From: Petrolisthes cinctipes
Taxonomy: Eukaryota > Arthropoda > Malacostraca > Decapoda > Porcellanidae
Direction: 5' to 3'
NCBI GenBank assembly: GCA_033782935.1
Contig: JAWQEG010000286.1
Span: 4,415,501 to 4,479,500 of the forward strand
DNA: 64,000 bases
Position 1 is the first letter of the stretch, and each line of letters opens with the position of its first letter. Below are positions 23,316-37,195 of the stretch, piece by piece. The translations under genes and the position numbers were made by a program. Below the pieces are notes generated by a model. That model saw only the letters and a list, made by a program, of their open reading frames with translations, made no database searches and was not told the DNA's origin.

Positions 23316-24307
23316 GTGTTAAAGTATTTTCAAAATACATGCTCAAAACATATTGAAAATCGATCTTTTAGGTGCACAAAAGTCGATATGTGCATGCATC
23401 TTCAGTACCCGTTTATATCTCAAATTCAGGCTCAAAACACCCGAAAATTCAATATTTTGGGGTCCCAGAAGCAATCTGTACATGCCTACTCAGTGTTAGA
23501 GTATTTTCAAAATACAGGCCCAAAACATGCTGAAAATCGATATTTTAGATGCCCAAAGTCAATATGTGCATGTATCTTCTGTACCCGTTTATATCTCAAA
23601 TTCAGGCTCAAAACACCCGAAAATTCAATATTTTGGGGTCCCAGAAGCAATCTGTACATGCCTAGACAGTGCTAGAATATTTTCAAAATATAGGCTAAAA
23701 ACATGCTAAAAATCGACATTTTAGGTGCCAAAAAATCGATATCTCAAATTCAGTCCCAAAACACCCGAAAATTCGATATTTAGAGGTCCCAGAAGGTATC
23801 TGTACATGCCTACTCCGTGTTAGAGTATTTTCAAAATACAGGCCAAAAAAATACTGAAAATCGATCTTTTAGGTGCCCAAAAGTCGATATGTGCATACAT
23901 CTTCTGTACCCGTTTATATCTCAAATTCTGGCCCTAAACACCCGCAAATTCGATATTTTGCGGTCCCAGAAGCGATCTGTACATGCCTACTCCGTGTTAG
24001 AGTATTTTCAAAATTCAGGCCCAAAACATGCTGAAAATCGATATTTTTGGTGCCCTTAGTCAATATGTGCATGTATCTTCTGTACCCGTTTATATCTCAA
24101 ATTCAGGCTCAAAACACCCGAAAATTCAATATTTTGGGGTCCCTGAAGCAATCTGTACAGTGCTAGAATATTTTCAAAATATAGGCTAAAAACATGCTAA
24201 AAATCGATCTTTTAGGTGCCAAAAAGTCTATATCTCAAATTCAGTCCCAAAACACCCGAAAATTCGATATTTAGGGGTCCCAGAAGCGATCTGTACATGC
24301 CTACTCC
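23316..24307 (+). repeat. U26: 6-mer (992 bp)
   Basis: Canonical order. B ends cctagacag. E has gtgcccttagtc and ccctgaag. F has gtctatatctc. Confidence 0.93.
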
Positions 24308-25299
24308 GTGTTAGAGTATTTTCAAAATACATGCTCAAAACATACTGAAAATCGATCTTTTAGGTGCACAAAAGTCGATATGTGCATGCATCTTCAGTAC
24401 CCGTTTATATCTCAAATTCAGGCTCAAAACACCCGAAAATTCAATATTTTGGGGTCCCAGAAGCAATCTGTACATGCCTACTCAGTGTTAGAGTATTTTC
24501 AAAATACAGGCCCAAAATATGCTGAAAATCGATATTTTAGATGCCCAAAGTCAATATGTGCATGTATCTTCTGTACCCGTTTATATCTCAAATTCAGGCT
24601 CAAAACACCCGAAAATTCAATATTTTGGGGTCCCAGAAGCAATCTGTACATGCCTACACAGTGCTAGAATATTTTCAAAATATAGGCTAAAAACATGCTA
24701 AAAATCGACATTTTAGGTGCCAAAAAATCGATATCTCAAATTCAGTCCCAAAACACCCGAAAATTCGATATTTAGAGGTCCCAGAAGGTATTTGTACATG
24801 CCTACTCCGTGTTAGAGTATTTTCAAAATACAGGCCAAAAAAATGCTGAAAATCGATCTTTTAGGTGCCCAAAAGTCGATATTTGCATACATCTTCTGTA
24901 CCCGTTTATATCTCAAATTCTGGCCCTAAACACCCGAAAATTCGATATTTTGGGGTCCCAGAAGCGATCTGTACATGCCTACTCCGTGTTAGAGTATTTT
25001 CAAAATTCAGGCCCAAAACATGCTGAAAATCGATATTTTTGGTGCCCAAAGTCAATATGTGCATGTATCTTCTGTACCCGTTTATATCTCAAATTCAGGC
25101 TCAAAACACCCGAAAATTCAATATTTTGGGGTCCCAGAAGCAATCTGTACAGTGCTAGAATATTTTCAAAATATAGGCTAAAAACATGCTAAAAATCGAT
25201 CTTTTAGGTGCCAATAAGTCGATATCTCAAATTCAGTCCAAAAACACCCGAAAATTCGATATTTAGGGGTCCCAGAAGCGATCTGTACATGCCTACTCC
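24308..25299 (+). repeat. U27: 6-mer (992 bp)
   Basis: Canonical order. B has caaaatatgctg. D has aaatgctgaaaatc and gatatttgcata. F has gccaataagtc and gtccaaaaac. Confidence 0.93.
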
Positions 25300-26290
25300 G
25301 TGTTAGAGTATTTTCAAAATACATGCTCAAAACATACTGAAAATCGATCTTTTAGGTGCACAAAAGTCGATATGTGCATGCATCTTCAGTACCCGTTTAT
25401 ATCTCAAATTCAGGCTCAAAACACCCGAAAATTCAATATTTTGGGGTCCCAGAAGCAATCTGTACATGCCTACTCAGTGTTAGAGTATTTTCAAAATACA
25501 GGCCCAAAACATGCTGAAAATCGATATTTTAGATGCCCAAAGTCAATATGTGCATGTATCTTCTGTACCCGTTTATATCTCAAATTCAGGCTCAAAACAC
25601 CCGAAAATTCAATATTTTGGGGTCCCAGAAGCAATCTGTACATGCCTACACAGTGCTAGAATATTTTCAAAATATAGGCTAAAAACATGCTAAAAATCGA
25701 CATTTTAGGTGCCAAAAATCGATATCTCAAATTCAGTCCCAAAACACCCGAAAATTCGATATTTAGAGGTCCCAGAAGGTATCTGTACATGCCTACTCCG
25801 TGTTAGAGTATTTTCAAAATACAAGCCAAAAAAATACTGAAAATCGATCTTTTAGGTGCCCAAAAGTCGATATGTGCATACATCTTCTGTACCCGTTTAT
25901 ATCTCAAATTCTGGCCCTAAACACCCGAAAATTCGATATTTTGCGGTCCCAGAAGCGATCTGTACATGCCTACTCCGTGTTAGAGTATTTTCAAAATTCA
26001 GGCCCAAAACATGCTGAAAATCGATATTTTTGGTGCCCAAAGTCAATATGTGCATGTATCTTCTGTACCCGTTTATATCTCAAATTCAGGCTCAAAACAC
26101 CCGAAAATTCAATATTTTGGGGTCCCAGAAGCAATCTGTACAGTGCTAGAATATTTTCAAAATATAGGCTAAAAACATGCTAAAAATCGATCTTTTAGGT
26201 GCCAAAAAGTCGATATCTCAAATTCAGTCCCAAAACACCCGAAAATTCGATATTTAGGGGTCCCAGAAGCGATCTGTACATGCCTACTCC
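25300..26290 (+). repeat. U28: 6-mer (991 bp)
   Basis: Canonical order. C lacks one A (gccaaaaatcg). D has acaagccaaa. Confidence 0.93.
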
Positions 26291-27282
26291 GTGTTAGAGT
26301 ATTTTCAAAATACATGCTCAAAACATATTGAAAATCGATCTTTTAGGTGCACAAAAGTCGATATGTGCATGCATCTTCAGTACCCGTTTATATCTCAAAT
26401 TCAGGCTCAAAACACCCGAAAATTCAATATTTTGGGGTCCCAGAAGCAATCTGTACATGCCTACTCAGTGTTAGAGTATTTTCAAAATACAGGCCCAAAA
26501 CATGCTGAAAATCGATATTTTAGATGCCCAAAGTCAATATGTGCATGTATCTTCTGTACCCGTTTATATCTCAAATTCAGGCTCAAAACACCCGAAAATT
26601 CAATATTTTGGGGTCCCAGAAGCAATCTGTACATGCCTACACAGTGCTAGAATATTTTCAAAATATAGGCTAAAAACATGCTAAAAATCGACATTTTAGG
26701 TGCCAAAAAATCGATATCTCAAATTCAGTCCCAAAACACCCGAAAATTCGATATTTAGAGGTCCCAGAAGGTATCTGTACATGCCTACTCCGTGTTAGAG
26801 TATTTTCAAAATACAGGCCAAAAAAATACTGAAAATCGATCTTTTAGGTGCCCAAAAGTCGATATGTGCATACATCTTCTGTTCCCGTTTATATCTCAAA
26901 TTCTGGCCCTAAACACCCGCAAATTCGATATTTTGCGGTCCCAGAAGCGATCTGTACATGCCTACTCCGTGTTAGAGTATTTTCAAAATTCAGGCCCAAA
27001 ACATGCTGAAAATCGATATTTTTGGTGCCCAAAGTCAATATGTGCATGTATCTTCTGTACCCGTTTATATCTCAAATTCAGGCTCAAAACACCCGAAAAT
27101 TCAATATTTTGGGGTCCCAGAAGCAATCTGTACAGTGCTAGAATATTTTCAAAATATAGGCTAAAAACATGCTAAAAATCGATCTTTTAGGTGCCAAAAA
27201 GTCGATATCTCAAATTCAGTCCCAAAACACCCGAAAATTCGATATTTAGGGGTCCCAGAAGCGATCTGTACATGCCTACTCC
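26291..27282 (+). repeat. U29: 6-mer (992 bp)
   Basis: Canonical order. D has cttctgttcccg. Confidence 0.93.
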
Positions 27283-28598
27283 GTGTTAGAGTATTTTCAA
27301 AATACATGCTCAAAACATACTGAAAATCGATCTTTTAGGTGCACAAAAGTCGATATGTGCATGCATCTTCAGTACCCGTTTATATCTCAAATTCAGGCTC
27401 AAAACACCCGAAAATTCAATATTTTGGGGTCCCAGAAGCAATCTGTACATGCCTACTCAGTGTTAGAGTATTTTCAAAATACAGGCCCAAAACATGCTGA
27501 AAATCGATATTTTAGATGCCCAAAGTCAATATGTGCATGTATCTTCTGTACCCGTTTATATCTCAAATTCAGGCTCAAAATACCCGAAAATTCAATATTT
27601 TGGGGTCCCAGAAGCAATCTGTACATGCCTACACAGTGCTAGAATATTTTCAAAATATAGGCTAAAAACATGCTAAAAATCGACATTTTAGGTGCCAAAA
27701 AATCGATATCTCAAATTCAGTCCCAAAACACCCGAAAATTCGATATTTAGAGGTCCCAGAAGGTATCTGTACATGCCTACTCCGTGTTAGAGATTTTCAA
27801 AATACAGGCCAAAAAAATACTGAAAATCGATCTTTTAGGTGCCCAAAAGTCGATATGTGCATACATCTTCTGTACCCGTTTATATCTCAAATTCTGGCCC
27901 TAAACACCCGCAAATTCGATATTTTGCGGTCCCAGAAGCGATCTGTACATGCCTACACAGTGCTAGAATATTTTCAAAATATAGGCTAAAAACATGCTAA
28001 AAATCGACATTTTAGGTGCCAAAAAATAGATATCTCAAATTCAGTCCCAAAACACCCGAAAATTCGATATTTAGAGGTCCCAGAAGGTATCTGTACATGC
28101 CTACTCCGTGTTAAAGTATTTTCAAAATACAGGCCAAAAAAATACTGAAAATCGATCTTTTAGGTGCCCAAAAGTCGATATGTGCATACATCTTCTGTAC
28201 CCGTTTATATCTCAAATTCTGGCCCTAAACACCCGCAAATTCGATATTTTGCGGTCCCAGAAGCGATCTGTACATGCCTACTCCGTGTTAGAGTATTTTC
28301 AAAATTCAGGCCCAAAACATGCTGAAAATCGATATTTTTGGTGCCCAAAGTCAATATGTGCATGTATCTTCTGTACCCGTTTATATCTCAAATTCAGGCT
28401 CAAAACACCCGAAAATTCAATATTTTGGGGTCCCAGAAGCAATCTGTACAGTGCTAGAATATTTTCAAAATATAGGCTAAAAACATGCTAAAAATCGATC
28501 TTTTAGGTGCCAAAAAGTCGATATCTCAAATTCAGTCCCAAAACACCCGAAAATTCGATATTTAGGGGTCCCAGAAGCGATCTGTACATGCCTACTCC
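27283..28598 (+). repeat. U30: 8-mer (1316 bp)
   Basis: Order A-B-C-D/B-C-D-E-F. The first D (27784-27959) has a 1-bp deletion (gttagagatttt) and a B-type acaca end, then a second C that reads aaaatagatatc. The same D/B-C pair returns in U34. Confidence 0.91.
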
Positions 28599-29413
28599 GT
28601 GTTAGAGTATTTTCAAAATACATGCTCAAAACATACTGAAAATCGATCTTTTAGGTGCACAAAAGTCGATATGTGCATGCATCTTCAGTACCCGTTTATA
28701 TCTCAAATTCAGGCTCAAAACACCCGAAAATTCAATATTTTGGGGTCCCAGAAGCAATCTGTACATGCCTACTCAGTGTTAGAGTATTTTCAAAATACAG
28801 GCCCAAAACATGCTGAAAATCGATATTTTAGATGCCCAAAGTCAATATGTGCATGTATCTTCTGTACCCGTTTATATCTCAAATTCAGGCTCAAAACACC
28901 CGAAAATTCAATATTTTGGGGTCCCAGAAGCAATCTCTACATGCCTACACAGTGCTAGAATATTTTCAAAATATAGGCTAAAAACATGCTAAAAATCGAC
29001 ATTTTAGGTGCCAAAAAATCGATATCTCAAATTCAGTCCCAAAACACCCGAAAATTCGATATTTAGAGGTCCCAGAAGGTATCTGTACATGCTTACTCCG
29101 TGTTAGAGTATTTTCAAAATTCAGGCCCAAAACATGCTGAAAATCGATATTTTTGGTGCCCAAAGTCAATATGTGCATGTATCTTCTGTACCCGTTTATA
29201 TCTCAAATTCAGGCTCAAAACACCCGAAAATTCAATATATTTGGGTCCCAGAAGCATTCTGTACAGTGCTAGAATATTTTCAAAATATAGGCTTAAAACA
29301 TGCTAAAAATCGATCTTTTAGGTGCCAAAAAGTCGATATCTCAAATTCAGTCCCAAAACACCCGAAAATTCGATATTTAGGGGTCCCAGAAGCGATCTGT
29401 ACATGCCTACTCC
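28599..29413 (+). repeat. U31: 5-mer lacking D (815 bp)
   Basis: Order A-B-C-E-F. C ends gcttactcc and leads directly into E at 29100. E has aatatatttgggtccc and gcattctg. F has ggcttaaaac. Confidence 0.92.
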
Positions 29414-30405
29414 GTGTTAGAGTATTTTCAAAATACATGCTCAAAACATACTGAAAATCGATCTTTTAGGTGCACAAAAGTCGATATGTGCATGCATCTT
29501 CAGTACCCGTTTATATCTCAAATTCAGGCTCAAAACACCCGAAAATTCAATATTTTGGGGTCCCAGAAGCAATCTGTACATGCCTACTCAGTGTTAGAGT
29601 ATTTTCAAAATACAGGCCCAAAACATGCTGAAAATCGATATTTTAGATGCCCAAAGTCAATATGTGCATGTATCTTCTGTACCCGTTTATATCTCAAATT
29701 CAGGCTCAAAACACCCGAAAATTCAATATTTTGGGGTCCCAGAAGCAATCTGTACATGCCTACACAGTGCTAGAATATTTTCAAAATATAGGCTAAAAAC
29801 ATGCTAAAAATCGACATTTTAGGTGCCAAAAAATCGATATCTCAAATTCAGTCCCAAAACACCCGAAAATTCGATATTTAGAGGTCCCAGAAGGTATCTG
29901 TACATGCCTACTCCGTGTTAGAGTATTTTCAAAATACAAACCAAAAAAATACTGAAAATCGATCTTTTAGGTGCCCAAAAGTCGATATGTGCATACATCT
30001 TCTGTACCCGTTTATATCTCAAATTCTGGCCCTAAACACCCGAAAATTCGATATTTTGCGGTCCCAGAAGCGATCTGTACATGCCTACTCCGTGTTAGAG
30101 TATTTTCAAAATTCAGGCCCAAAACATGCTGAAAATCGATATTTTTGGTGCCCAAAGTCAATATGTGCATGTATCTTCTGTACATGTTTATATCTCAAAT
30201 TCAGGCTCAAAACACCCGAAAATTCAATATTTTGGGGTCCCAGAAGCAATCTGTACAGTGCTAGAATATTTTCAAAATATAGGCTAAAAACATGCTAAAA
30301 ATCGATCTTTTAGGTGCCAAAAAGTCGATATCTCAAATTCAGTCCCAAAACACCCGAAAATTCGATATTTAGGGGTCCCAGAAGCGATCTGTACATGCCT
30401 ACTCC
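29414..30405 (+). repeat. U32: 6-mer (992 bp)
   Basis: Canonical order. D has acaaaccaaa. E has tgtacatgttt. Confidence 0.93.
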
Positions 30406-31752
30406 GTGTTAGAGTATTTTCAAAATACATGCTCAAAACATATTGAAAATCGATCTTTTAGGTGCACAAAAGTCGATATGTGCATGCATCTTCAGTACCC
30501 GTTTATATCTCAAATTCAGGCTCAAAACACCCGAAAATTCAATATTTTGGGGTCCCAGAAGCAATCTGTACATGCCTACTCAGTGTTAGAGTATTTTCAA
30601 AATACAGGCCCAAAACATGCTGAAAATCGATATTTTAGATGCCCAAAGTCAATATGTGCATGTATCTTCTGTACCCGTTTATATCTCAAATTCAGTCCCA
30701 AAACACCCGAAAATTCGATATTTAGAGGTCCCAGAAGGTATCTGTACATGCCTACTCCGTGTTAGAGTATTTTCAAAATACAGGCCAAAAAAATACTGAA
30801 AATCGATCTTTTAGGTGCCCAAAAGTCGATATGTGCATACATCTTCTGTACCCGTTTATATCTCAAATTCTGGCCCTAAACACCCGAAAATTCGATATTT
30901 TGGGGTCCCAGAAGCGATCTGTACATGCCTACTCCGTGTTAGAGTATTTTCAAAATTCAGGCCCAAAAAACATGCTGAAAATCGATATTTTTGGTGCCCA
31001 AAGTCAATATGTGCATGTATCTTCTGTACCCGTTTATATCTCAAATTCAGGCTCAAAACACCCGAAAATTCAATATTTTGGGGTCCCAGAAGCAATCTGT
31101 ACATGCCTACACAGTGCTAGAATATTTTCAAAATATAGGCTAAAAACATGCTAAAAATCGACATTTTAGGTGCCAAAAAATAGATATCTCAAATTCAGTC
31201 CCAAAACACCCGAAAATTCGATATTTAGAGGTCCCAGAAGGTATCTGTACATGCCTACTCCGTGTTAGAGTATTTTCAAAATACAGGCCAAAAAAATACT
31301 GAAAATCGATCTTTTAGGTGCCCAAAAGTCGATATGTGCATACATCTTCTGTACCCGTTTATATCTCAAATTCTGGCCCTAAACACCCGCAAATTCGATA
31401 TTTTGCGGTCCCAGAAGCGATCTGTACATGCCTACTCCGTGTTAGAGTATTTTCAAAATTCAGGCCCAAAACATGCTGAAAATCGATATTTTTGGTGCCC
31501 AAAGTCAATATGTGCATGTATCTTCTGTACCCGTTTATATCTCAAATTCAGGCTCAAAACACCCGAAAATTCAATATTTTGGGGTCCCAGAAGCAATCTG
31601 TACAGTGCTAGAATATTTTCAAAATATAGGCTAAAAACATGCTAAAAATCGATCTTTTAGGTGCCAAAAAGTCGATATCTCAAATTCAGTCCCAAAACAC
31701 CCGAAAATTCGATATTTAGGGGTCCCAGAAGCGATCTGTACATGCCTACTCC
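30406..31752 (+). repeat. U33: 8-mer (1347 bp)
   Basis: Order A-B/C-D-E(178 bp)-C-D-E-F. The first E is full length with two extra A (gcccaaaaaacatg). The following C reads aaaatagatatc. Confidence 0.91.
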
Positions 31753-33423
31753 GTGTTAGAGTATTTTCAAAATACATGCTCAAAACATATTGAAAATCGA
31801 TCTTTTAGGTGCACAAAAGTCGATATGTGCATGCATCTTCAGTACCCGTTTATATCTCAAATTCAGGCTCAAAACACCCGAAAATTCAATATTTTGGGGT
31901 CCCAGAAGCAATCTGTACATGCCTACTCAGTGTTAGAGTATTTTCAAAATACAGGCCCAAAACATGCTGAAAATCGATATTTTAGATGCCCAAAGTCAAT
32001 ATGTGCATGTATCTTCTGTACCCGTTTATATCTCAAATTCAGTCCCAAAACACCCGAAAATTCGATATTTAGAGGTCCCAGAAGGTATCTGTACATGCCT
32101 ACTCCGTGTTAGAGTATTTTCAAAATACAGGCCAAAAAAATACTGAAAATCGATCTTTTAGGTGCCCAAAAGTCGATATGTGCATACATCTTCTGTACCC
32201 GTTTATATCTCAAATTCTGGCCCTAAACACCCGAAAATTCGATATTTTGGGGTCCCAGAAGCGATCTGTACATGCCTACTCCGTGTTAGAGTATTTTCAA
32301 AATTCAGGCCCAAAAAACATGCTGAAAATCGATATTTTTGGTGCCCAAAGTCAATATGTGCATGTATCTTCTGTACCTGTTTATATCTCAAATTCAGGCT
32401 CAAAACACCCGAAAATTCAATATTTTGGGGTCCCAGAAGCAATCTCTACATGCCTACACAGTGCTAGAATATTTTCAAAATATAGGCTAAAAACATGCTA
32501 AAAATCGACATTTTAGGTGCCAAAAAATCGATATCTCAAATTCAGTCCCAAAACACCCGAAAATTCGATATTTAGAGGTCCCAGAAGGTATCTGTACATG
32601 CCTACTCCGTGTTACAGATTTTCAAAATACAGGCCAAAAAAATACTGAAAATCGATCTTTTAGGTGCCCAAAAGTCGATATGTGCATACATCTTCTGTAC
32701 CCGTTTATATCTCAAATTCTGGCCCTAAACACCCGCAAATTCGATATTTTGCGGTCCCAGAAGCGATCTGTACATGCCTACACAGTGCTAGAATATTTTC
32801 AAAATATAGGCTAAAAACATGCTAAAAATCGACATTTTAGGTGCCAAAAAATAGATATCTCAAATTCAGTCCCAAAACACCCGAAAATTCGATATTTAGA
32901 GGTCCCAGAAGGTATCTGTACATGCCTACTCCGTGTTAGAGTATTTTCAAAATACAGGCCAAAAAAATACTGAAAATCGATCTTTTAGGTGCCCAAAAGT
33001 CGATATGTGCATACATCTTCTGTACCCGTTTATATCTCAATTTCTGGCCCTAAACACCCGCAAATTCGATATTTTGCGGTCCCAGAAGCGATCTGTACAT
33101 GCCTACTCCGTGTTAGAGTATTTTCAAAATTCAGGCCCAAAACATGCTGAAAATCGATATTTTTGGTGCCCAAAGTCAATATGTGCATGTATCTTCTGTA
33201 CCCGTTTATATCTCAAATTCAGGCTCAAAACACCCGAAAATTCAATATTTTGGGGTCCCAGAAGCAATCTGTACAGTGCTAGAATATTTTCAAAATATAG
33301 GCTAAAAACATGCTAAAAATCGATCTTTTAGGTGCCAAAAAGTCGATATCTCAAATTCAGTCCCAAAACACCCGAAAATTCGATATTTAGGGGTCCCAGA
33401 AGCGATCTGTACATGCCTACTCC
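31753..33423 (+). repeat. U34: 10-mer (1671 bp), begins as a copy of U33
   Basis: Order A-B/C-D-E(178)-C-D/B-C-D-E-F. The first part matches U33 at an offset of 1347 bp. From the D/B hybrid at 32609 it matches the segment of U30 that begins at 27784, offset 4825 bp. The unit is thus a join of two known local variants. Confidence 0.9.
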
Positions 33424-33914
33424 GTGTTAGAGTATTTTCAAAATACATGCTCAAAACATACTGAAAATCGATCTTTTAGGTGCACAAAAGTCGATATGTG
33501 CATGCATCTTCAGTACCCGTTTATATCTCAAATTCAGGCTCAAAACACCCGAAAATTCAATATTTTGGGGTCCCAGAAGCAATCTGTACATGCCTACTCA
33601 GTGTTAGAGTATTTTCAAAATACAGGCCCAAAACATGCTGAAAATCGATATTTTTGGTGCCCAAAGTCAATATGTGCATGTATCTTCTGTACCCGTTTAT
33701 ATCTCAAATTCAGGCTCAAAACACCCGAAAATTCAATATTTTGGGGTCCCAGAAGCAATCTGTACAGTGCTAGAATATTTTCAAAATATAGGCTAAAAAC
33801 ATGCTAAAAATCGATCTTTTAGGTGCCAAAAAGTCGATATCTCAAATTCAGTCCCAAAACACCCGAAAATTCGATATTTAGGGGTCCCAGAAGCGATCTG
33901 TACATGCCTACTCC
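33424..33914 (+). repeat. U35: 3-mer, A-B/E-F (491 bp)
   Basis: Here the B-to-E switch is early, because the hybrid already reads tttttggtgccc near its position 55. Its breakpoint differs from those in U10 and U25. Confidence 0.92.
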
Positions 33915-34229
33915 GTGTTAGAGTATTTTCAAAATACATGCTCAAAACATACTGAAAATCGATCTTTTAGGTGCACAAAATTCGATATGTGCATGCATCT
34001 TCAGTACCCGTTTATATCTCAAATTCAGGCTCAAAACACCCGAAAATTCAATATTTTGGGGTCCCAGAAGCAATCTGTACAGTGCTAGAATATTTTCAAA
34101 ATATAGGCTAAAAACATGCTAAAAATCGATCTTTTAGGTGCCAAAAAGTCGATATCTCAAATTCAGTCCCAAAACACCCGAAAATTCGATATTTAGGGGT
34201 CCCAGAAGCGATCTGTACATGCCTACTCC
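33915..34229 (+). repeat. U36: 2-mer, A/E hybrid + F (315 bp)
   Basis: The A monomer carries the 10-bp E-type end deletion (167 bp) and is followed by F. It has cacaaaattcg in place of cacaaaagtcg. This is the shortest unit in the window. Confidence 0.92.
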
Positions 34230-35221
34230 GTGTTAGAGTATTTTCAAAATACATGCTCAAAACATATTGAAAATCGATCTTTTAGGTGCACAAAAGTCGA
34301 TATGTGCATGCATCTTCAGTACCCGTTTATATCTCAAATTCAGGCTCAAAACACCCGAAAATTCAATATTTTGGGGTCCCAGAAGCAATCTGTACATGCC
34401 TACTCAGTGTTAGAGTATTTTAAAAATACAGGCCCAAAACATGCTGAAAATCGATATTTTAGATGCCCAAAGTCAATATGTGCATGTATCTTCTGTACCC
34501 GTTTATATCTCAAATTCAGGCTCAAAACACCCGAAAATTCAATATTTTGGGGTCCCAGAAGCAATCTGTACATGCCTACACAGTGCTAGAATATTTTTAA
34601 AATATAGGCTAAAAACATGCTAAAAATCGACATTTTAGGTGCCAAAAAATCGATATCTCAAATTCAGTCCCAAAACACCCGAAAATTCGATATTTAGAGG
34701 TCCCAGAAGGTATCTGTACATGCCTACTCCGTGTTAGAGTATTTTCAAAATACAGGCCAAAAAAATACTGAAAATCGATCTTTTAGGTGCCCAAAAGTCG
34801 ATATGTGCATACATCTTCTGTACCCGTTTATATCTCAAATTCTGGCCCTAAACACCCGAAAATTCGATATTTTGGGGTCCCAGAAGCGATCTGTACATGC
34901 CTACTCCGTGTTAGAGTATTTTCAAAATTCAGGCCCAAAACATGCTGAAAATCGATATTTTTGGTGCCCAAAGTCAATATGTGCATGTATCTTCTGTACC
35001 CGTTTATATCTCAAATTCAGGCTCAAAACACCCGAAAATTCAATATTTTGGGGTCCCAGAAGCAATCTGTACAGTGCTAGAATATTTTCAAAATATAGGC
35101 TAAAAACATGCTAAAAATCGATCTTTTAGGTGCCAAAAAGTCGATATCTCAAATTCAGTCCCAAAACACCCGAAAATTCGATATTTAGGGGTCCCAGAAG
35201 CGATCTGTACATGCCTACTCC
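34230..35221 (+). repeat. U37: 6-mer (992 bp)
   Basis: Canonical order. B has tattttaaaaatac. C has tatttttaaaatatagg. Confidence 0.93.
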
Positions 35222-36203
35222 GTGTTAGAGTATTTTCAAAATACATGCTCAAAACATATTGAAAATCGATCTCTTAGGTGCACAAAAGTCGATATGTGCA
35301 TGCATCTTCAGTACCCGTTTATATCTCAAATTCAGGCTCAAAACACCCGAAAATTCAATATTTTGGGGTCCCAGAAGCAATCTGTACATGCCTACTCAGT
35401 GTTAGAGTATTTTCAAAATACAGGCCCAAAACATGCTGAAAATCGATATTTTAGATGCCCAAAGTCAATATGTGCATGTATCTTCTGTACCCGTTTATAT
35501 CTCAAATTCAGGCTCAAAACACCCGAAAATTCAATATTTTGGGGTCCCAGAAGCAATCTGTACAGTGCTAGAATATTTTCAAAATATAGGCTAAAAACAT
35601 GCTAAAAATCGACATTTTAGGTGCCAAAAAATCGATATCTCAAATTCAGTCCCAAAACACCCGAAAATTCGATATTTAGAGGTCCCAGAAGGTATCTGTA
35701 CATGCCTACTCCGTGTTAGAGTATTTTTAAAATACAGGCCAAAAAAATACTGAAAATCGATCTTTTAGGTGCCCAAAAGTCGATATGTGCATACATCTTC
35801 TGTACCCGTTTATATCTCAAATTCTGGCCCTAAACACCCGAAAATTCGATATTTTGCGGTCCCAGAAGCGATCTGTACATGCCTACTCCGTGTTAGAGTA
35901 TTTTCAAAATTCAGGCCCAAAACATGCTGAAAATCGATATTTTTGGTGCCCAAAGTCAATATGTGCATGTAACTTCTGTACCCGTTTATATCTCAAATTC
36001 AGGCTCAAAACACCCGAAAATTCAATATTTTTGGGTCCCTGAAGCAATCTGTACAGTGCTAGAATATTTTCAAAATATAGGCTAAAAACATGCTAAAAAT
36101 CGATCTTTTAGGTGCCAAAAAGTCGATATCTCAAATTCAGTCCCAAAACACCCGAAAATTCGATATTTAGGGGTCCCAGAAGGTATCTGTACATGCCTAC
36201 TCC
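35222..36203 (+). repeat. U38: 6-mer (982 bp) with B/E hybrid
   Basis: Order A-B/E-C-D-E-F, 10 bp short because B has the E end. It shares atctcttagg, tatttttaaaatac and gtaacttctg with U04, U06, U46 and U52. F ends aaggtatctg. Confidence 0.92.
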
Positions 36204-37195
36204 GTGTTAGAGTATTTTCAAAATACATGCTCAAAACATATTGAAAATCGATCTTTTAGGTGCACAAAAGTCGATATGTGCATGCATCTTCAGTACCCGT
36301 TTATATCTCAAATTCAGGCTCAAAACACCCGAAAATTCAATATTTTGGGGTCCCAGAAGCAATCTGTATATGCCTACTCAGTGTTAGAGTATTTTCAAAA
36401 TACAGGCCCAAAACATGCTGAAAATCGATATTTTAGATGCCCAAAGTCAATATGTGCATGTATCTTCTGTACCCGTTTATATCTCAAATTCAGGCTCAAA
36501 ACACCCGAAAATTCAATATTTTGGGGTCCCAGAAGCAATCTGTACATGCCTACACAGTGCTAGAATATTTTCAAAATATAGGCTAAAAACATGCTAAAAA
36601 TCGACATTTTAGGTGCCAAAAAATCGATATCTCAAATTCAGTCCCAAAACACCCGAAAATTCGATATTTAGAGGTCCCAGAAGGTATCTGTACATGCCTA
36701 CTCCGTGTTAGAGTATTTTCAAAATACAGGCCAAAAAAATACTGAAAATCGATCTTTTAGGTGCCCAAAAGTCGATATGTGCATACATCTTCTGTACCCG
36801 TTTATATCTCAAATTCTGGCCCTAAACACCCGAAAATTCGATATTTTGGGGTCCCAGAAGCGATCTGTACATGCCTACTCTGTGTTAGAGTATTTTCAAA
36901 ATTCAGGCCCAAAACATGCTGAAAATCGATATTTTTGGTGCCCAAAGTCAATATGTGCATGTATCTTCTGTACCCGTTTATATCTCAAATTCAGGCTCAA
37001 AACACCCGAAAATTCAATATTTTGGGGTCCCAGAAGCAATCTGTACAGTGCTAGAATATTTTCAAAATATAGGCTAAAAACATGCTAAAAATCGATCTTT
37101 TAGGTGCCAAAAAGTCGATATCTCAAATTCAGTCCCAAAACACCCGAAAATTCGATATTTAGGGGTCCCAGAAGCGATCTGTACATGCCTACTCC
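36204..37195 (+). repeat. U39: 6-mer (992 bp)
   Basis: Canonical order. A ends ctgtatatgcc, shared with U53 and U59. D ends ctctgtgttag, shared with U55 at an offset of 16922 bp. Confidence 0.93.

Noticed and set aside
30936..31113. Minus-strand frames at 30856-31104, 40279-40527 and similar places
   Set aside because: They appear only where a 2-bp insertion in E (gcccaaaaaacatg) joins two stop-free reverse frames. They are antisense to the satellite and have no independent support.
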